Shown: positions 1-9,112, numbered from the stretch's first letter. The stretch: DNA of 64,000 nt from Thraustochytrium sp. TN22 (GCA_013306675.1 JABLUY010000082.1:62001-126000), one strand, 5' to 3'. Numbers and translations: made by a program. The notes: generated from the letters alone by a model not told the origin.

Positions 1-989
1 AGGGAGATGTCGTCGCCGAGGTCGCCAGCGGCGACCTTGGCGCCGCCGAACAGGTAGATGGAGTCGTCCAGGGCGGCGGCCGGGAAGCGGAAGCGCTGCT
101 CGCCGATCTCACCGGCGTGGCGCCAGGCGCCCTCGTAGAGCATCTCTATGGTGTTGACGGCCTCCGTGGTGGTGTCGACGGAGTTCTGGCCGCCAAAGAC
201 GAAGACGCGGTGGTTGAGCACGGCCGCGGCCTTGTCGCCGCGGGGCGTGGTGAGCTCGGGGATGTCCTCAGTGACCCACTGCATGTTGTCGACGTCGAAG
301 AGCTCGACGTCCGTGGTGTGGTCGCCGTTCTCCGAGTAGCCGCCGATGACGTAGGCATCCTCGTCGACGACGACGGCCGCGAGGTCGCCGCGGTGCAGGT
401 TGAGCGGCAGGCCGAGCGCGGTCACGTTGCCGGTGGAGCCGCTGAAGGTGATGGCCAGGGTGTCGTCGAAGTTGCTCCAGTCGCCGAGCCAGCCGCCGAC
501 GAAGTAGACCGTGTCGCTGAGCGTGAAGGCGGCGGCGTCGTTGACGCCGGTCGTCAGCACCGCGCCGGTAGGCGAGGACCAGGTCTTGGTGGTGGTGTCG
601 AAGACGTCGATCTGCGTCTGCTCGCCGTCCGTGTTGAGGCCGCCAATCACAACCACGCGGCCGTCGCTGAGCGCCGCGGCGGCGTGGCGCGCGCGCGCGC
701 GCGGCGCGCTGGCCACCGCCACCAGCACCTCGTCGTCCGTGGCAGCGTTCGGGTCGAACAGGTACGCCGCGTCGCTGAACGAGGTGCAGTCACCGTTCAC
801 CGTCTCCTGCGCCAGGCAGCCGCCAAAGAGGAAGATCTTGTCGCCCACCACCGTCGCCGTCATGTCGGACGCGTTCTGCGCAAGCTGCGCGCGCGAGTAC
901 GTCTCCACCACGTGTTCCACGGGTTCCACATACGAGGCGGCCGCCGTCGCGACCACTGCGGCCACCACGGCCGCGCGTACCGCCTTCAT
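1..989 (-). CDS. secreted kelch-repeat protein (5' part; C-terminus beyond left edge)
   Basis: Reading leftwards from an ATG at 989, the frame is open for 329 codons to the window edge, so the 3' end is missing. The first ~19 residues (Met-Lys then an Ala/Val-rich stretch) look like a signal peptide. At least six kelch-type strands ending in a double glycine follow: IFLFGG near residue 50, then VVVIGG, VYFVGG, AYVIGGY, VFVFGGQ and IYLFGGAK near residue 310. The blade Trp of the repeats is visible in TWSSP and MQWVT. Such propellers are binding or oxidase-type folds; no catalytic residues can be assigned from this fragment. The gene is divergent from the Kdo8P synthase gene 2 kb to the right. 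The start is chosen because it is the first ATG giving a signal peptide; longer antisense frames here are shadows. Extracellular location is inferred. Confidence 0.8.
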   Translation of the reverse strand, partial: MKAVRAAVVAAVVATAAASYVEPVEHVVETYSRAQLAQNASDMTATVVGDKIFLFGGCLAQETVNGDCTSFSDAAYLFDPNAATDDEVLVAVASAPRARARHAAAALSDGRVVVIGGLNTDGEQTQIDVFDTTTKTWSSPTGAVLTTGVNDAAAFTLSDTVYFVGGWLGDWSNFDDTLAITFSGSTGNVTALGLPLNLHRGDLAAVVVDEDAYVIGGYSENGDHTTDVELFDVDNMQWVTEDIPELTTPRGDKAAAVLNHRVFVFGGQNSVDTTTEAVNTIEMLYEGAWRHAGEIGEQRFRFPAAALDDSIYLFGGAKVAAGDLGDDIS

Positions 990-2988
990 CGTTGCTTTTC
1001 GCCGCTGCCTCTGCTCCACAAGCACGACCACTGCCACGCCTCGCCCAGCAACTTCGATCGGGTTCTGCCTGCCTCAGGCTGCAGTGCCAGTGCTCGAGTC
1101 GCCTCGGACAACCACCCACCCGCCCTCCGCCCACGGCGCGGCCGCGAGGCGCGTGCGCGCCTTCCTGCTGCGGGCAGAGGGCAAGCAACCAGCGGCCACC
1201 AGCCACAAGCAACTTGACAGACAGACAGACTGTGAACCATCACCAAGTTCAACCAGCCGCAAGCAACCTCAGGCCAGGAGGAAGATCGGCACCTCCCGCC
1301 TGGACGCCCGCCCCGGCCGCCCCGCCGCGCGTGGAGTGAGGTGAGAGAGAAGCCAACCAGCCGCCGCGCCGCGCAGCCGCCCAACCCGGCGCGGCTTGCA
1401 GGTTTGCTCGCGGCCTCGGCGGCGCGGCGACGATTTGAATTCAAAAATCCTTGCTCGCTCGTGCTCGACAAGGTCGCGCTCGGCGCCAGACCCGGAGCGA
1501 AGCAGCCCGGCCAGCCGCCGCCGGCGCCGGGACGCTCGCTGGCGGCCGGCGGGACGCGCCGCCTGCCTGCTCGCCTGGCCAGGCTAGCCTGCTCAGCGCG
1601 GCTCAGCCCACGCGCGTTGCTCGGGACGAGAAGGGCGAGCCTGATCAGAGGAGCGGAGACGAGTCGAGACGCCTCGAAGACCAGTCGCCGCCGCTGGCGG
1701 GCGGCGACGGCTGCGAGCTGCGCGCGCTGCACGCTCCTGCGAGCTCCGAGCGCTCGTTGGCAGCTCGCGACGCTGGGATAGATCGTGGCTGGCTGCCAGT
1801 GGACGGCCACGGCCAGGAGCTTGGCCGCGTGAAGACAGGGAACCGCCGACGACCGCAGCGCTGGCAAGCGCCGCGCGATTAGCCACCTGACCGCGAGGTC
1901 TTTCCGCGGCCGTCTCGGCCAATGTGCCATGTGCAAGCGATTCGGCGCGCCTCGCCAAGCGCGCGGCACGCGGCGGCGGCGCGGCGGCCCACCACCACTG
2001 CCGCCGGGACGTCAGTCCACGGAGGCGCGGTCTTGGACCAGCGCCAGGTCAGCCGCCTGGCCGCCGCCAAGACTTCACCGCCGTGGCAAAACGAGAAGCT
2101 GCCGGTGGCAGGCGCTGGCAACTTACTTGAAGATGGATTTGGATGATTTTAACACAGGCTAATGGCGACAGCGTGTGGCCCGCCGCCAGCCCGTGCAGCT
2201 GGGCGTAGCTGGCTGGCCGCTTGGTCGCGTTCTCTCAGTTGCGCCGCCGCCGCTTGCCGGCCGGGGCGTCGTCGCCCTTGCTCGCCGTCAGCGCCAGCTT
2301 GGACTGCTTGAGCGCAGCCACGCGCTGCCACAGCATCCACAGTGTCAGCGCTCCGGCCATGCTGCCTGCCAGCTTCGCTTCGGAAGGTGTCACGTCTCGC
2401 AGCCGCCACCGAGTGCAGGCAGAGCGCTTGATCGCGATGCGGAGTGCCGAGCCTCCGGCGCGAGAGAGGTCGCTCCCGAAACGTCCCCCAGGGCGTTGCC
2501 CCAACTGCCGCCAGCGCGGGACCCGCTCACCGTCACCTCGCGGGCCTGCGCCGCAGCCGCAGCCGCAGCCGCTGGCGTGCGCAGGCGCCTCGCTTCGGCG
2601 TGCGCACGGCGGGGCTGCGCAGCCTGCTCGTCTGCCGCTCGCTCGGCTGCTCGCTGCCAGCTCGGCCGCTCGCCTCGCTTGGGTTGCAGGACTGCCATGG
2701 TGCGTGCGCACGCGCGTCCTATGTCGCTTGCTCGGCCTGGCTCTCCTTCTTCGCCTTGGTCGCTGTGTCGCACAGCCAGCGCCAAGGCCTCAGGCGGTAC
2801 GTCTCGGACAGCGCCTCGGGACCGTGGCACGGCGCCGCTCTTGCCAGCGGGGAGCTCGAGTCCTCGCTCCGCTGGCTCGTGCCGCCGCCGCAAGCGAGGC
2901 CTCCGCCGGCGTCGCGTCGAGGGCCGTGGGGCTCTTGTAGCTTCGGGCAGACCGCGAAGCGCTGCTGGGGTCGTCGCGACTGCGCAGC
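990..2988. other. 2-kb divergent intergenic region, no gene seen
   Basis: GC-rich DNA between the start codons of the kelch gene (leftward) and the Kdo8P synthase gene (rightward). Open frames are present on both strands but are Arg/Ala/Pro-rich, overlap one another and match nothing recognisable. The region must hold both promoters; no clear TATA element was identified. Confidence 0.5.
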
Positions 2989-3858
2989 ATGAGGCGGCTG
3001 CCGTGGCGGTGCGTGGCGACGGCGCCGTCGTCGGCGACGGCGACGGCGACGACGGGACCGGCGAGGCGATTCGGGCTCGTGGCGGGCCTGAACGTGCTGG
3101 AGGAGGACGCGGCGCTGGTGCGCGAGACGGCCGTGGCGGTGGCGGAGGCGGCGCGCGAGGCCGGCGTGCGAGAGGTGGTCTTCAAGGCGTCCTTCGACAA
3201 GGCGAACCGGACGAGCGGCGAGAGCTTCCGCGGCGTGGGGCTGCGACGCGGGCTGGAGCTGCTCCAGGAGGCCAAGGAGGCGTCCGGGCTGCCGGTACTC
3301 ACGGACGTGCACGAGGTGGACCAGGTCGCGCCCGTGGCGGAGGTGGTGGACGTCCTGCAGGTGCCCTCGTTCCTGTGCCGGCAGACGGATCTGCTGCGCG
3401 CCGTGGCGGCCTCGGGCCGGGGCGTGCACCTGAAGCGCGGCCAGATGGTGGGCGTGGGCGTGATGCACCATGCGGTGGAGAAATGCCGCGTCGCGGGCAG
3501 CGACCAGGTGGCGGTCTGCGACCGCGGCATCATGCTGGGCCTGGACCAGCTGGTCTTCGACCCGCGCCAGGTCGTGCTGCTCCAGCGCGCGTGCGGCGTG
3601 CCCGTGCTGGTGGACGCCACGCATGCGTGCCAGTCGCCGCCTTCGGGCGGTGCGGGCCAGAGCGGCGGCGATAACTCGCTCGTGGCCACGACGGCGCGTG
3701 CCGCCATTGCCGCGGGGGCCGATGGCGTCTTCCTTGAGGTGCACCCGGGCCGCGCGCCCTGCGACCCGGCCGTGCAGCTGCACCCGAGCGAGCTGGCGCC
3801 GCTGCTGCGCAGCCTCGTGGCCATTGAGGATGCGCTCGTGCCCTTTGCCGCGAACTGA
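2989..3858 (+). CDS. kdsA: 3-deoxy-8-phosphooctulonate (Kdo-8-P) synthase
   Basis: 289 aa. The enzyme condenses phosphoenolpyruvate with arabinose-5-phosphate to give Kdo-8-phosphate, precursor of the sugar Kdo found in bacterial LPS and plant pectin. Family motifs run in order: AGLNVLEED near residue 32, FKASFDKANRTS near 66, VLTDVHE near 105, FLCRQTDL near 129, a Lys-Arg-Gly-Gln for the usual KGQ near 151, DATHACQSP near 211 and FLEVHPGRAPCDP near 250. Asn35 sits where metal-dependent family members carry Cys, so this looks like the metal-independent class. VCDRG replaces the commoner VCERG. The first ~27 residues are Ala/Thr-rich and could be a targeting extension. The gene converges on the RDM1-like gene, with stop codons about 50 bp apart. 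Length fits the family (about 280-290 aa). Confidence 0.9.
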   Translation: MRRLPWRCVATAPSSATATATTGPARRFGLVAGLNVLEEDAALVRETAVAVAEAAREAGVREVVFKASFDKANRTSGESFRGVGLRRGLELLQEAKEASGLPVLTDVHEVDQVAPVAEVVDVLQVPSFLCRQTDLLRAVAASGRGVHLKRGQMVGVGVMHHAVEKCRVAGSDQVAVCDRGIMLGLDQLVFDPRQVVLLQRACGVPVLVDATHACQSPPSGGAGQSGGDNSLVATTARAAIAAGADGVFLEVHPGRAPCDPAVQLHPSELAPLLRSLVAIEDALVPFAAN

Positions 3859-3867
3859 CTTTGGGTG

Positions 3868-3904
3868 TGAGGGACGTAGCTCCCGGTGGGAGGGACGTAG
3901 CTCC
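3868..3904. repeat. short direct repeat between convergent genes
   Basis: The block GAGGGACGTAGCTCC occurs twice about 20 bp apart in the ~50-bp gap between the Kdo8P synthase and RDM1-like stop codons. It may take part in 3' end formation of one or both convergent transcripts; that role is inference. Confidence 0.55.
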
Positions 3905-3907
3905 CTC

Positions 3908-4906
3908 TCACGCTGCTTGCATGCCGCCACCATTGCTGTGAGTCTGCGCGGGCGCGTCCACGCGCACCAGGCGCGCGCGCCCGCCGCCATGCGGCGTCCT
4001 CGTGTGCAGGCGCAGCTGCAAAAAACAATTCAGCCGCGCCGCGTTGAAGGCGCTGTGCATGGCCTCGCCCATGGACGAAAAGGTCCGCACTGGCGCCGGC
4101 GCCGCGGCCATGGCCTCCAAGACGACCTGGCGCTCCCCGTCGCTTAGCGGCACGGCCGTTCCGCAGCCGTCCAGCACGTGATCCTCCGAGTCGTCCATCA
4201 CGGAGAAGCCCGTGCCCATGACGCGCAGCCCGAGGTGACGCACCTCCAGGAAAGCGCGCGTGCGTAGTGCAACGCGGTCCGCCTCTAGGCGCAAGATGGC
4301 CACTTCACGCTGCTCCGCCACCATTTGGTACGGCGCGCCGATCAGCTTGCTGAATAGGTCGTGGCAGTTGCCGAGCGGCATGGGAATGCGCGGACGCGCC
4401 GGCCGGTCCGCTCGCGACGCACGCACGTAGAAGATCTCATGTCCAAACACGTGTTGCTCGTTGCGCAGCGCAGCCGCAGCGTGCGCCGCCAGAAAGAACC
4501 GCACCACGCCCACGCGGTCCTCCTCCTGCGCACGCACCTTGTACACCGGCCCGAAGCTCGAAAAGTATTTGAACAGCCAGTCCTGCGTCAACCCGCGCAG
4601 CAGCGGCACCACCACTACCTCGTGGTCTCGATCGGGCGTGAGAAAGTCGACCACTTCTTCCTCCTCCGCATTTTGCGGTTCCTGTTGCTGTTGTGGCTGT
4701 TGTTGGTGTTGCTGCTGGTGAGGGTGGTGGTGCCGGTGCTGTTGTTGATGCTGCTGTTGTTGTTGTTGATGATGAGTTTGATGCTGGTGCTGTTGCTGCT
4801 GGTGCTGGTGCTGTTGCTGCTGTTGCTGTTGCTGCTGTTGTTGCTGTTGCTGCCGGTGCTGCTGCGACTGTTGCAGTTGCTGCCGGTGCTGCTCAGGCTG
4901 TTCCAT
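3908..4906 (-). CDS. RDM1-like RRM protein with long N-terminal Gln/His tract
   Basis: 332 aa from the ATG at 4906 (MEQPEQ). Residues 7-76 are almost wholly Gln and His. An acidic patch follows, then an RRM-like fold at about 96-166 with strand VVVVPLL, helix DWLFKYFSSFG and strand GVVRFFLA. The C-terminal part (about 176-300) begins LGNCHDLFSKLIG and contains FLEVRHLGLRVMG. This resembles the RAD52-motif half of vertebrate RDM1, a protein linked to the response to DNA damage. The family call rests on the RRM plus this C-terminal pattern and is moderate. The frame stays open for 137 codons upstream, but that part is made of a low-complexity Leu/Ala/Cys repeat array, so the internal ATG is preferred. 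The Gln tract is encoded by mixed CAG/CAA/CAC codons. Confidence 0.55.
   Translation of the reverse strand: MEQPEQHRQQLQQSQQHRQQQQQQQQQQQQQQHQHQQQQHQHQTHHQQQQQQHQQQHRHHHPHQQQHQQQPQQQQEPQNAEEEEVVDFLTPDRDHEVVVVPLLRGLTQDWLFKYFSSFGPVYKVRAQEEDRVGVVRFFLAAHAAAALRNEQHVFGHEIFYVRASRADRPARPRIPMPLGNCHDLFSKLIGAPYQMVAEQREVAILRLEADRVALRTRAFLEVRHLGLRVMGTGFSVMDDSEDHVLDGCGTAVPLSDGERQVVLEAMAAAPAPVRTFSSMGEAMHSAFNAARLNCFLQLRLHTRTPHGGGRARLVRVDAPAQTHSNGGGMQAA
4677..4895. repeat. CTG/TTG trinucleotide tract (encodes Gln/His on the minus strand)
   Basis: Interrupted CTG, TTG, GTG and ATG triplets over ~220 bp inside the RDM1-like gene. The interruptions by Gln/His synonyms suggest a long-standing coding tract rather than a fresh pure CAG expansion. 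Confidence 0.85.
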
Positions 4907-5114
4907 GGTCGCCACTTCCGTGCGACGACTTCGAAAAACCGAGCACACGAGAGCACGCCTGGGCTGTACCTGCGCGCGCTCCTGCGCTCGCGTGCTCTCG
5001 CGTGCCGCTTCCTGTCGCTCCCCCGCCACCGCCAGCCGAGCTGGTGCACGCAGCGCAGCGCCAAGCGCCGGGGCTGAATGGTTTTTGCCGTCTCTGCTTG
5101 CATTGCGAACAAGG

Positions 5115-5283
5115 CGGCGCTGCGCAACGCAAGAGGCAGCGCAACGCAAGGCAACGCAAGGCAAGGCAAGGCAACCCAAGGCAAGGCAACCCAAGGCAAG
5201 GCAACGCAACGCAACGCAACGCAACGCAAGGCAAGGCAACGCAAGGCAACGCAAGGCTACAGCGCAAGGCCACGGCGCAAGGC
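5115..5283. repeat. GCAAC/GCAAGG pentamer-hexamer tandem array
   Basis: About 170 bp of near-perfect alternating GCAAC and GCAAGG-type units, lying 200-380 bp upstream of the RDM1-like start codon. It keeps frames open on both strands and so creates spurious reading frames rich in Leu/Ala/Cys or Gln/Ala/Arg. Confidence 0.9.
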
Positions 5284-5334
5284 TATGCACCCGAAGAGTC
5301 TTGGTATCAAAAGGCAATCAAATTTTTGTCAGCA

Positions 5335-5361
5335 AGCAGGCAGGCAGGCAGGCAGGCAGGC
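5335..5361. repeat. (GGCA)n microsatellite
   Basis: Several perfect GGCA units. The same tetranucleotide recurs at 22511-22544 and 32850-32882, always outside genes. Confidence 0.85.
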
Positions 5362-5451
5362 CTTCAGCCAGACAGGCACTGGCAGGCAGACAACCTGAGG
5401 CACCGCCACCACCACTTCAAAGTCTAGGCTAGCTAGCTAGAGCAGCAAGAT

Positions 5452-6072
5452 TTAGCTCATGGTATGGGCGGCCTCCTTGGCGGCGTGCTCGGCGTCGAGC
5501 GGGTCGCTGAGGTAGTTGCCGTCCTTGCCAGCGGCGCCGTCGGCCATGGCGTCCTTGGCGGCGGCGAGCTTGTCGGCGTCGGGCTTGCCGGAGGGGACCG
5601 AGGCCTCGAGGCCCTGGAGCTCGGCGGCCTTGTTGCCGGAGAGGGCCTGCTTGCGCTCCTTCTCCTGCTGGGCCTCCTCAAGCTCGCGCAGGTGGGCGTC
5701 GGTGGCCTGCGGGTCGCCCGTGGTCTTCTCGGCGGCGGGCAGGGTGTTGGGCTTGACGGTCTCCGGGAAGGGCTGCGCGGAGTCGCTGGCGGGGAGGTCC
5801 GGCTTGAGGATCTCCTTCTTCTCGCCGACGGACGCCATGGTGTCGCGAGCGCTCTCGGAGAGCGTCTGCTCATCGCGGCGCGGGTTGCCTGTGTTGTCGA
5901 GCGCCTGCTTCTCGATGTTGTCCGTGGCGCCCTCCAGCTGCGCCTCGGCCAGGGCACCGGCGCCGGCCTTGCTGTTCTTGATGTGGCCCAGCTCCTTTTG
6001 CGCGAGCGTGTCCTTCATGCCGGCAAGCTCATCGGCGCGCTGACCCAGCTGCTCGTTGTCGGCGTAGCCCAT
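5452..6072 (-). CDS. hydrophilic Ala/Glu/Lys-rich protein, function unknown
   Basis: 206 aa from the ATG at 6072 (MGYADNEQ). The protein is strongly hydrophilic, dominated by Ala, Glu, Lys, Asp and Gln, with a single Trp-free, Cys-free chain and no membrane segment. Helix-forming stretches such as LRELEEAQQEKERKQ occur near residue 135. No domain was recognised. The composition recalls hydrophilin/LEA-type stress proteins, but no LEA repeat was identified, so this is only a suggestion. The frame extends 100 codons upstream, but a CT-rich leader (6080-6105) directly precedes the 6072 ATG and supports it as the start. The 3' end is followed by a CTAG-rich motif at 5433-5444. Confidence 0.7.
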   Translation of the reverse strand: MGYADNEQLGQRADELAGMKDTLAQKELGHIKNSKAGAGALAEAQLEGATDNIEKQALDNTGNPRRDEQTLSESARDTMASVGEKKEILKPDLPASDSAQPFPETVKPNTLPAAEKTTGDPQATDAHLRELEEAQQEKERKQALSGNKAAELQGLEASVPSGKPDADKLAAAKDAMADGAAGKDGNYLSDPLDAEHAAKEAAHTMS

Positions 6073-6945
6073 GGTGAGTGCGTGTGAAAGAAAGAAAAGC
6101 TTTGGTTGGAGGAGGCTTTCTTCGGCCAAGTTTTGATTGCTTGATTGATTGAGCTTTGGAGTTTGCGATTTGCTGCAGTCGGATCTGTGCGGCTCCTCCC
6201 CGGCCGGCCCGCGCCGCGGGGCTGAGGCTGCAGGGGCTGCAGGGGCTGAGGCGCGTGCAAGGCGCTCAGGGTGGTGGCTGGCATCGGCCGATTCCTCTGC
6301 GGCTTCGCGCTCCGGGATTGTAGCAGGACGGTCGCACCGGACGCCGCGTCCTGCACCCGCCGCGTTCGCCAAATGGTACGTGAGCTTCGCTGTGGCTCAA
6401 GTGCAAGGCCTTCTCCGCAAGGGCTGCGGAATGCCGCTCACAGCGCTGACGTTCACTTCGCGCGGCTCACCGGCATCGCGAAGGTCCGTCGCTGCGATCT
6501 GCGCCCGCCAGCCGCAGGGGCGCCGCGCGGTTGAGGCGCTGGCTGGCTGGCGAGCTTAGCTTGCCAACTCGCAGCCAACACGGGGAAGCTCAGACTGACG
6601 CACCGCAGGGCAAGCCCTCAAACCCGCGCGCCGAAGCAGTGCCAGACAGGCTCTGATGGTATTGCAGCTCTTGAGGCTAGGGCACCTGCAATGATGAAAA
6701 CAAACTCGAATTGACAGTGAAAGGTGCCAAGACGGGCCCGACGTCTGTGGCGTACTGCAGTGACTGGGCGCGAAGAGCGACATGCGCGCCAGAATGACCG
6801 CGCACACCGTCCGCATGCACACCTAAGGAAGTGGCCCCTAGGAGTGGCCTTCCCCTGATGGAGGCCGGATTGAACGAGCGGCATGAGTTCTGCAGGGCCG
6901 CGGCGCTCGAGTCCGCCGACGGCGCAGATCGAGATCGTGGCGAGG

Positions 6946-7006
<61 letters not shown>

Positions 7007-7040
7007 CAGCAGCAGCCCTAGCAGCGAGCCAGCGAGCAGG
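6073..7040. other. divergent intergenic region with an in-frame CAG tract
   Basis: Holds the promoters of the 206-aa gene (leftward) and crotonase 1 (rightward). No separate gene was seen. The right end carries the CAG tract listed separately. Confidence 0.5.
6951..7005. repeat. (CAG)n tract upstream of crotonase 1
   Basis: About 18 near-perfect CAG units ending some 35 bp before the chosen crotonase 1 start. It is in frame with the enzyme, with no intervening stop, so a start at an upstream ATG (for example 6859) would give a poly-Gln N-terminal extension. The two paralogues lack the tract, which argues against it being coding. Confidence 0.9.
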
Positions 7041-7922
7041 ATGGGGCGCAACCTCAAGGTGGAGAAGGGCAGCGACGGCGTGCTGACCCTGACCATCACC
7101 CGCGCCCAGCACCGCAACGCGTGGACCGAGGCGCTGCGCGAGGAGATCGTGAACGCGGTGGAGGATGCGAACCGCGACCCGGAGGTCCGCGTGATCGTGC
7201 TCACGGGCGACCCGGCGGGCAAGGCCTTTTGCGCCGGCATGCAGCTCGCCGGCGACAAGGAGTCTGCGGCAGTCCTGGCGGCGGACGTGCCGGAAGGCCG
7301 CGTGCAGGACAACTCCACCTTCCGCGACGGCGGCGGCGTGGCCGGCCTGGCGCTGCTGCGCTGCACCAAGCCCACCATCGCTGCCATGAACGGGGCCGCT
7401 GTGGGCGTCGGCATGACCCTGGCGTGCTGCTGCGACCTGCGCGTCATGGCGCAGGACTCCAAGTGCGGCTTCGTCTTCGTGCGCCGCGGCCTGGCGTGCG
7501 AGACGATTTCCTCGTGGATGCTGCCCAAGCTCGTGGGCTTTGCCAACGCCATGGAGATGGTGCTCACCGGCCGCGTCTTCCGTTCGCAGGACGCGCCGGC
7601 TGGCCTCTTCAACTACGTCGTGCCGACGGACCAGGTCATGCCCAAGGCGCGCGAGCTGGCGCTCGAGATCGCCAAGTACACGAGCCCGGTCGGCGTGAGC
7701 CTCTCCAAGTTCGCGATGCTGCGCAACGCCAGCATGAGCCCGGAGGAGGCGCACCTCATCGAGTCGCGCATGATCCACCACTGCATTAACGGCCCCGACT
7801 TTGAGGAGGGCCGCAAGTCCTTCCTCGAGAAGCGTGACCCGAACTTCACCACGGACCCGCACCGCGCTCTCCCGGAGTTCTACCCTTGGTGGCTCCAGAT
7901 CAAGACCCACCCCAAGCTCTAA
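7041..7922 (+). CDS. crotonase-fold protein 1, delta3,delta2-enoyl-CoA isomerase-like
   Basis: 293 aa, starting MGRNLKVEKG, the start shared by all three paralogues. Crotonase landmarks are ITRAQHRNAW near residue 20, FCAGMQL near 62, AAMNGAAVGVGM near 114 and the C-terminal FYPWW. The two Glu residues that hydrate enoyl-CoA in rat hydratase (E144, E164) are replaced by Thr126 and Phe146. Glu154, in the stretch RRGLACETISSW, lines up with the catalytic Glu of yeast Eci1-type isomerases (SPEGCSS in mammalian ECI2). An isomerase role in beta-oxidation of unsaturated fatty acids is therefore more likely than hydration. The C-terminus is -PKL, a PTS1-like peroxisomal signal. First of a tandem trio; the central coding region is almost identical to copy 2. 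Confidence 0.85.
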   Translation: MGRNLKVEKGSDGVLTLTITRAQHRNAWTEALREEIVNAVEDANRDPEVRVIVLTGDPAGKAFCAGMQLAGDKESAAVLAADVPEGRVQDNSTFRDGGGVAGLALLRCTKPTIAAMNGAAVGVGMTLACCCDLRVMAQDSKCGFVFVRRGLACETISSWMLPKLVGFANAMEMVLTGRVFRSQDAPAGLFNYVVPTDQVMPKARELALEIAKYTSPVGVSLSKFAMLRNASMSPEEAHLIESRMIHHCINGPDFEEGRKSFLEKRDPNFTTDPHRALPEFYPWWLQIKTHPKL

Positions 7923-8225
7923 TGTGTCCGTGCGTGTGTTCGGGCGAACCCAAAAGATGTCCCCCAAAAGATGTCCTACCATTTTTTTATTTCACTCCTG
8001 TTGGTCCTGTTGACTTGACGCTCGCCGCGGCCTGTCAGCGTCGTGCCACTCGTCAATCTGTGGGGTGGACCTAGCCTTCAAAGCGAGCTCCGATGCCGCA
8101 GAACGATAGGACCAAGCAGGAATCTGGCTCGCAGATGTAGCCCCACGCGCGGCTCGAGCGCAGCGCGCCAAAGACCGAACCAAGCAACCCTGCCAGTGGA
8201 GTGCAGAGGTGCCCGACGCCACGCC
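7923..8225. other. crotonase 1-2 intergenic region
   Basis: About 300 bp. A T-rich run occurs near 7981-8010, some 60-90 bp after the crotonase 1 stop. No other feature was recognised. It must contain the terminator of copy 1 and the promoter of copy 2. Confidence 0.4.
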
Positions 8226-9107
8226 ATGGGCCGCAACCTCAAGGTGGACAAGGGCAACGACGGCGTGCTGACCTTGACCATTTCGCGACCCGAGAACCGG
8301 AATGCGTGGACGGGGGCGCTGCGCCAGGAGATCGTGACCGCTGTGGAGGATGCGAACCGCGACCCGGCCGTGCGCGTAATTGTCCTGACGGGCGACCCAG
8401 CAGGGCGCGCTTTCTGCGCCGGCATGCAGCTCGCCGGCGACAAGGAGTCTGCGGCAGTCCTGGCGGCGGACGTGCCAGAGGGCCGCGTCCAGGACAATTC
8501 CACCTTCCGTGACGGCGGCGGCGTGGCCGGCCTGGCGCTGCTGCGGTGCACCAAGCCCACTATCGCTGCCATGAATGGGGCCGCCGTGGGCGTCGGCATG
8601 ACCCTGGCGTGCTGCTGTGACCTGCGCGTCATGGCCAAGGACACCAAGTGCGGCTTCGTCTTCGTGCGCCGTGGCTTAGCGTGCGAGACGATTTCCTCGT
8701 GGATGCTGCCCAAGCTCGTGGGCTTTGCCAACGCCATGGAGATGGTTTTGACGGGCCGCGTCTTTCGCTCACAGGATGCGCCGGCGGGTCTCTTTAACTA
8801 TGTCGTGCCGGAGACTCAGGTCATGCCCAAGGCGCGCGAGCTGGCACTCGAGATTGCAAAGTACTCCAGCCCGGTTGGCGTGAGCCTGTCCAAGTTTACC
8901 ATGCTGCGCAACTTCAGCATGAGTCCCGAGGAGGCACACCTGGTCGAGTCGCGGATAATCCACCACTGCAGCAAGAGTGCCGACTTTGAAGAGGGGCGCA
9001 CGTCATTCCTGGAGAAGCGCGACCCAAACTTTACCACGGACCCGTACCGCGCTCTCCCGGAGTTCTACCCGTGGTGGTTGCAGGTCAAGACGCACCCCAA
9101 GCTATAA
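8226..9107 (+). CDS. crotonase-fold protein 2, delta3,delta2-enoyl-CoA isomerase-like
   Basis: 293 aa, identical in length to its two neighbours and closest to copy 1: from about residue 60 to 180 the two proteins differ at only a few positions. It keeps the isomerase-type Glu154 and has Thr and Phe at the hydratase Glu positions. The C-terminus is THPKL, again PTS1-like. An AATAAA overlaps the stop codon (9107-9112). The frame is open upstream of the ATG with an Arg-rich potential extension; the shared MGRN start is preferred. Tandem duplication with later homogenisation of the middle of the gene is the simplest history. Confidence 0.85.
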   Translation: MGRNLKVDKGNDGVLTLTISRPENRNAWTGALRQEIVTAVEDANRDPAVRVIVLTGDPAGRAFCAGMQLAGDKESAAVLAADVPEGRVQDNSTFRDGGGVAGLALLRCTKPTIAAMNGAAVGVGMTLACCCDLRVMAKDTKCGFVFVRRGLACETISSWMLPKLVGFANAMEMVLTGRVFRSQDAPAGLFNYVVPETQVMPKARELALEIAKYSSPVGVSLSKFTMLRNFSMSPEEAHLVESRIIHHCSKSADFEEGRTSFLEKRDPNFTTDPYRALPEFYPWWLQVKTHPKL

Positions 9108-9112
9108 ATAAA
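9107..9112 (+). promoter_or_regulatory. AATAAA overlapping the crotonase 2 stop codon
   Basis: AATAAA begins on the last base of the TAA stop. If used as a poly(A) signal it would give a very short 3' UTR. It is a chance-prone motif and is not seen at the same place after copies 1 and 3. Confidence 0.3.

Noticed and set aside
4907-5317. 137-codon N-terminal extension of the RDM1-like protein
   Set aside because: It is encoded by the GCAAC/GCAAGG repeat array and reads as a Leu/Ala/Cys low-complexity run.
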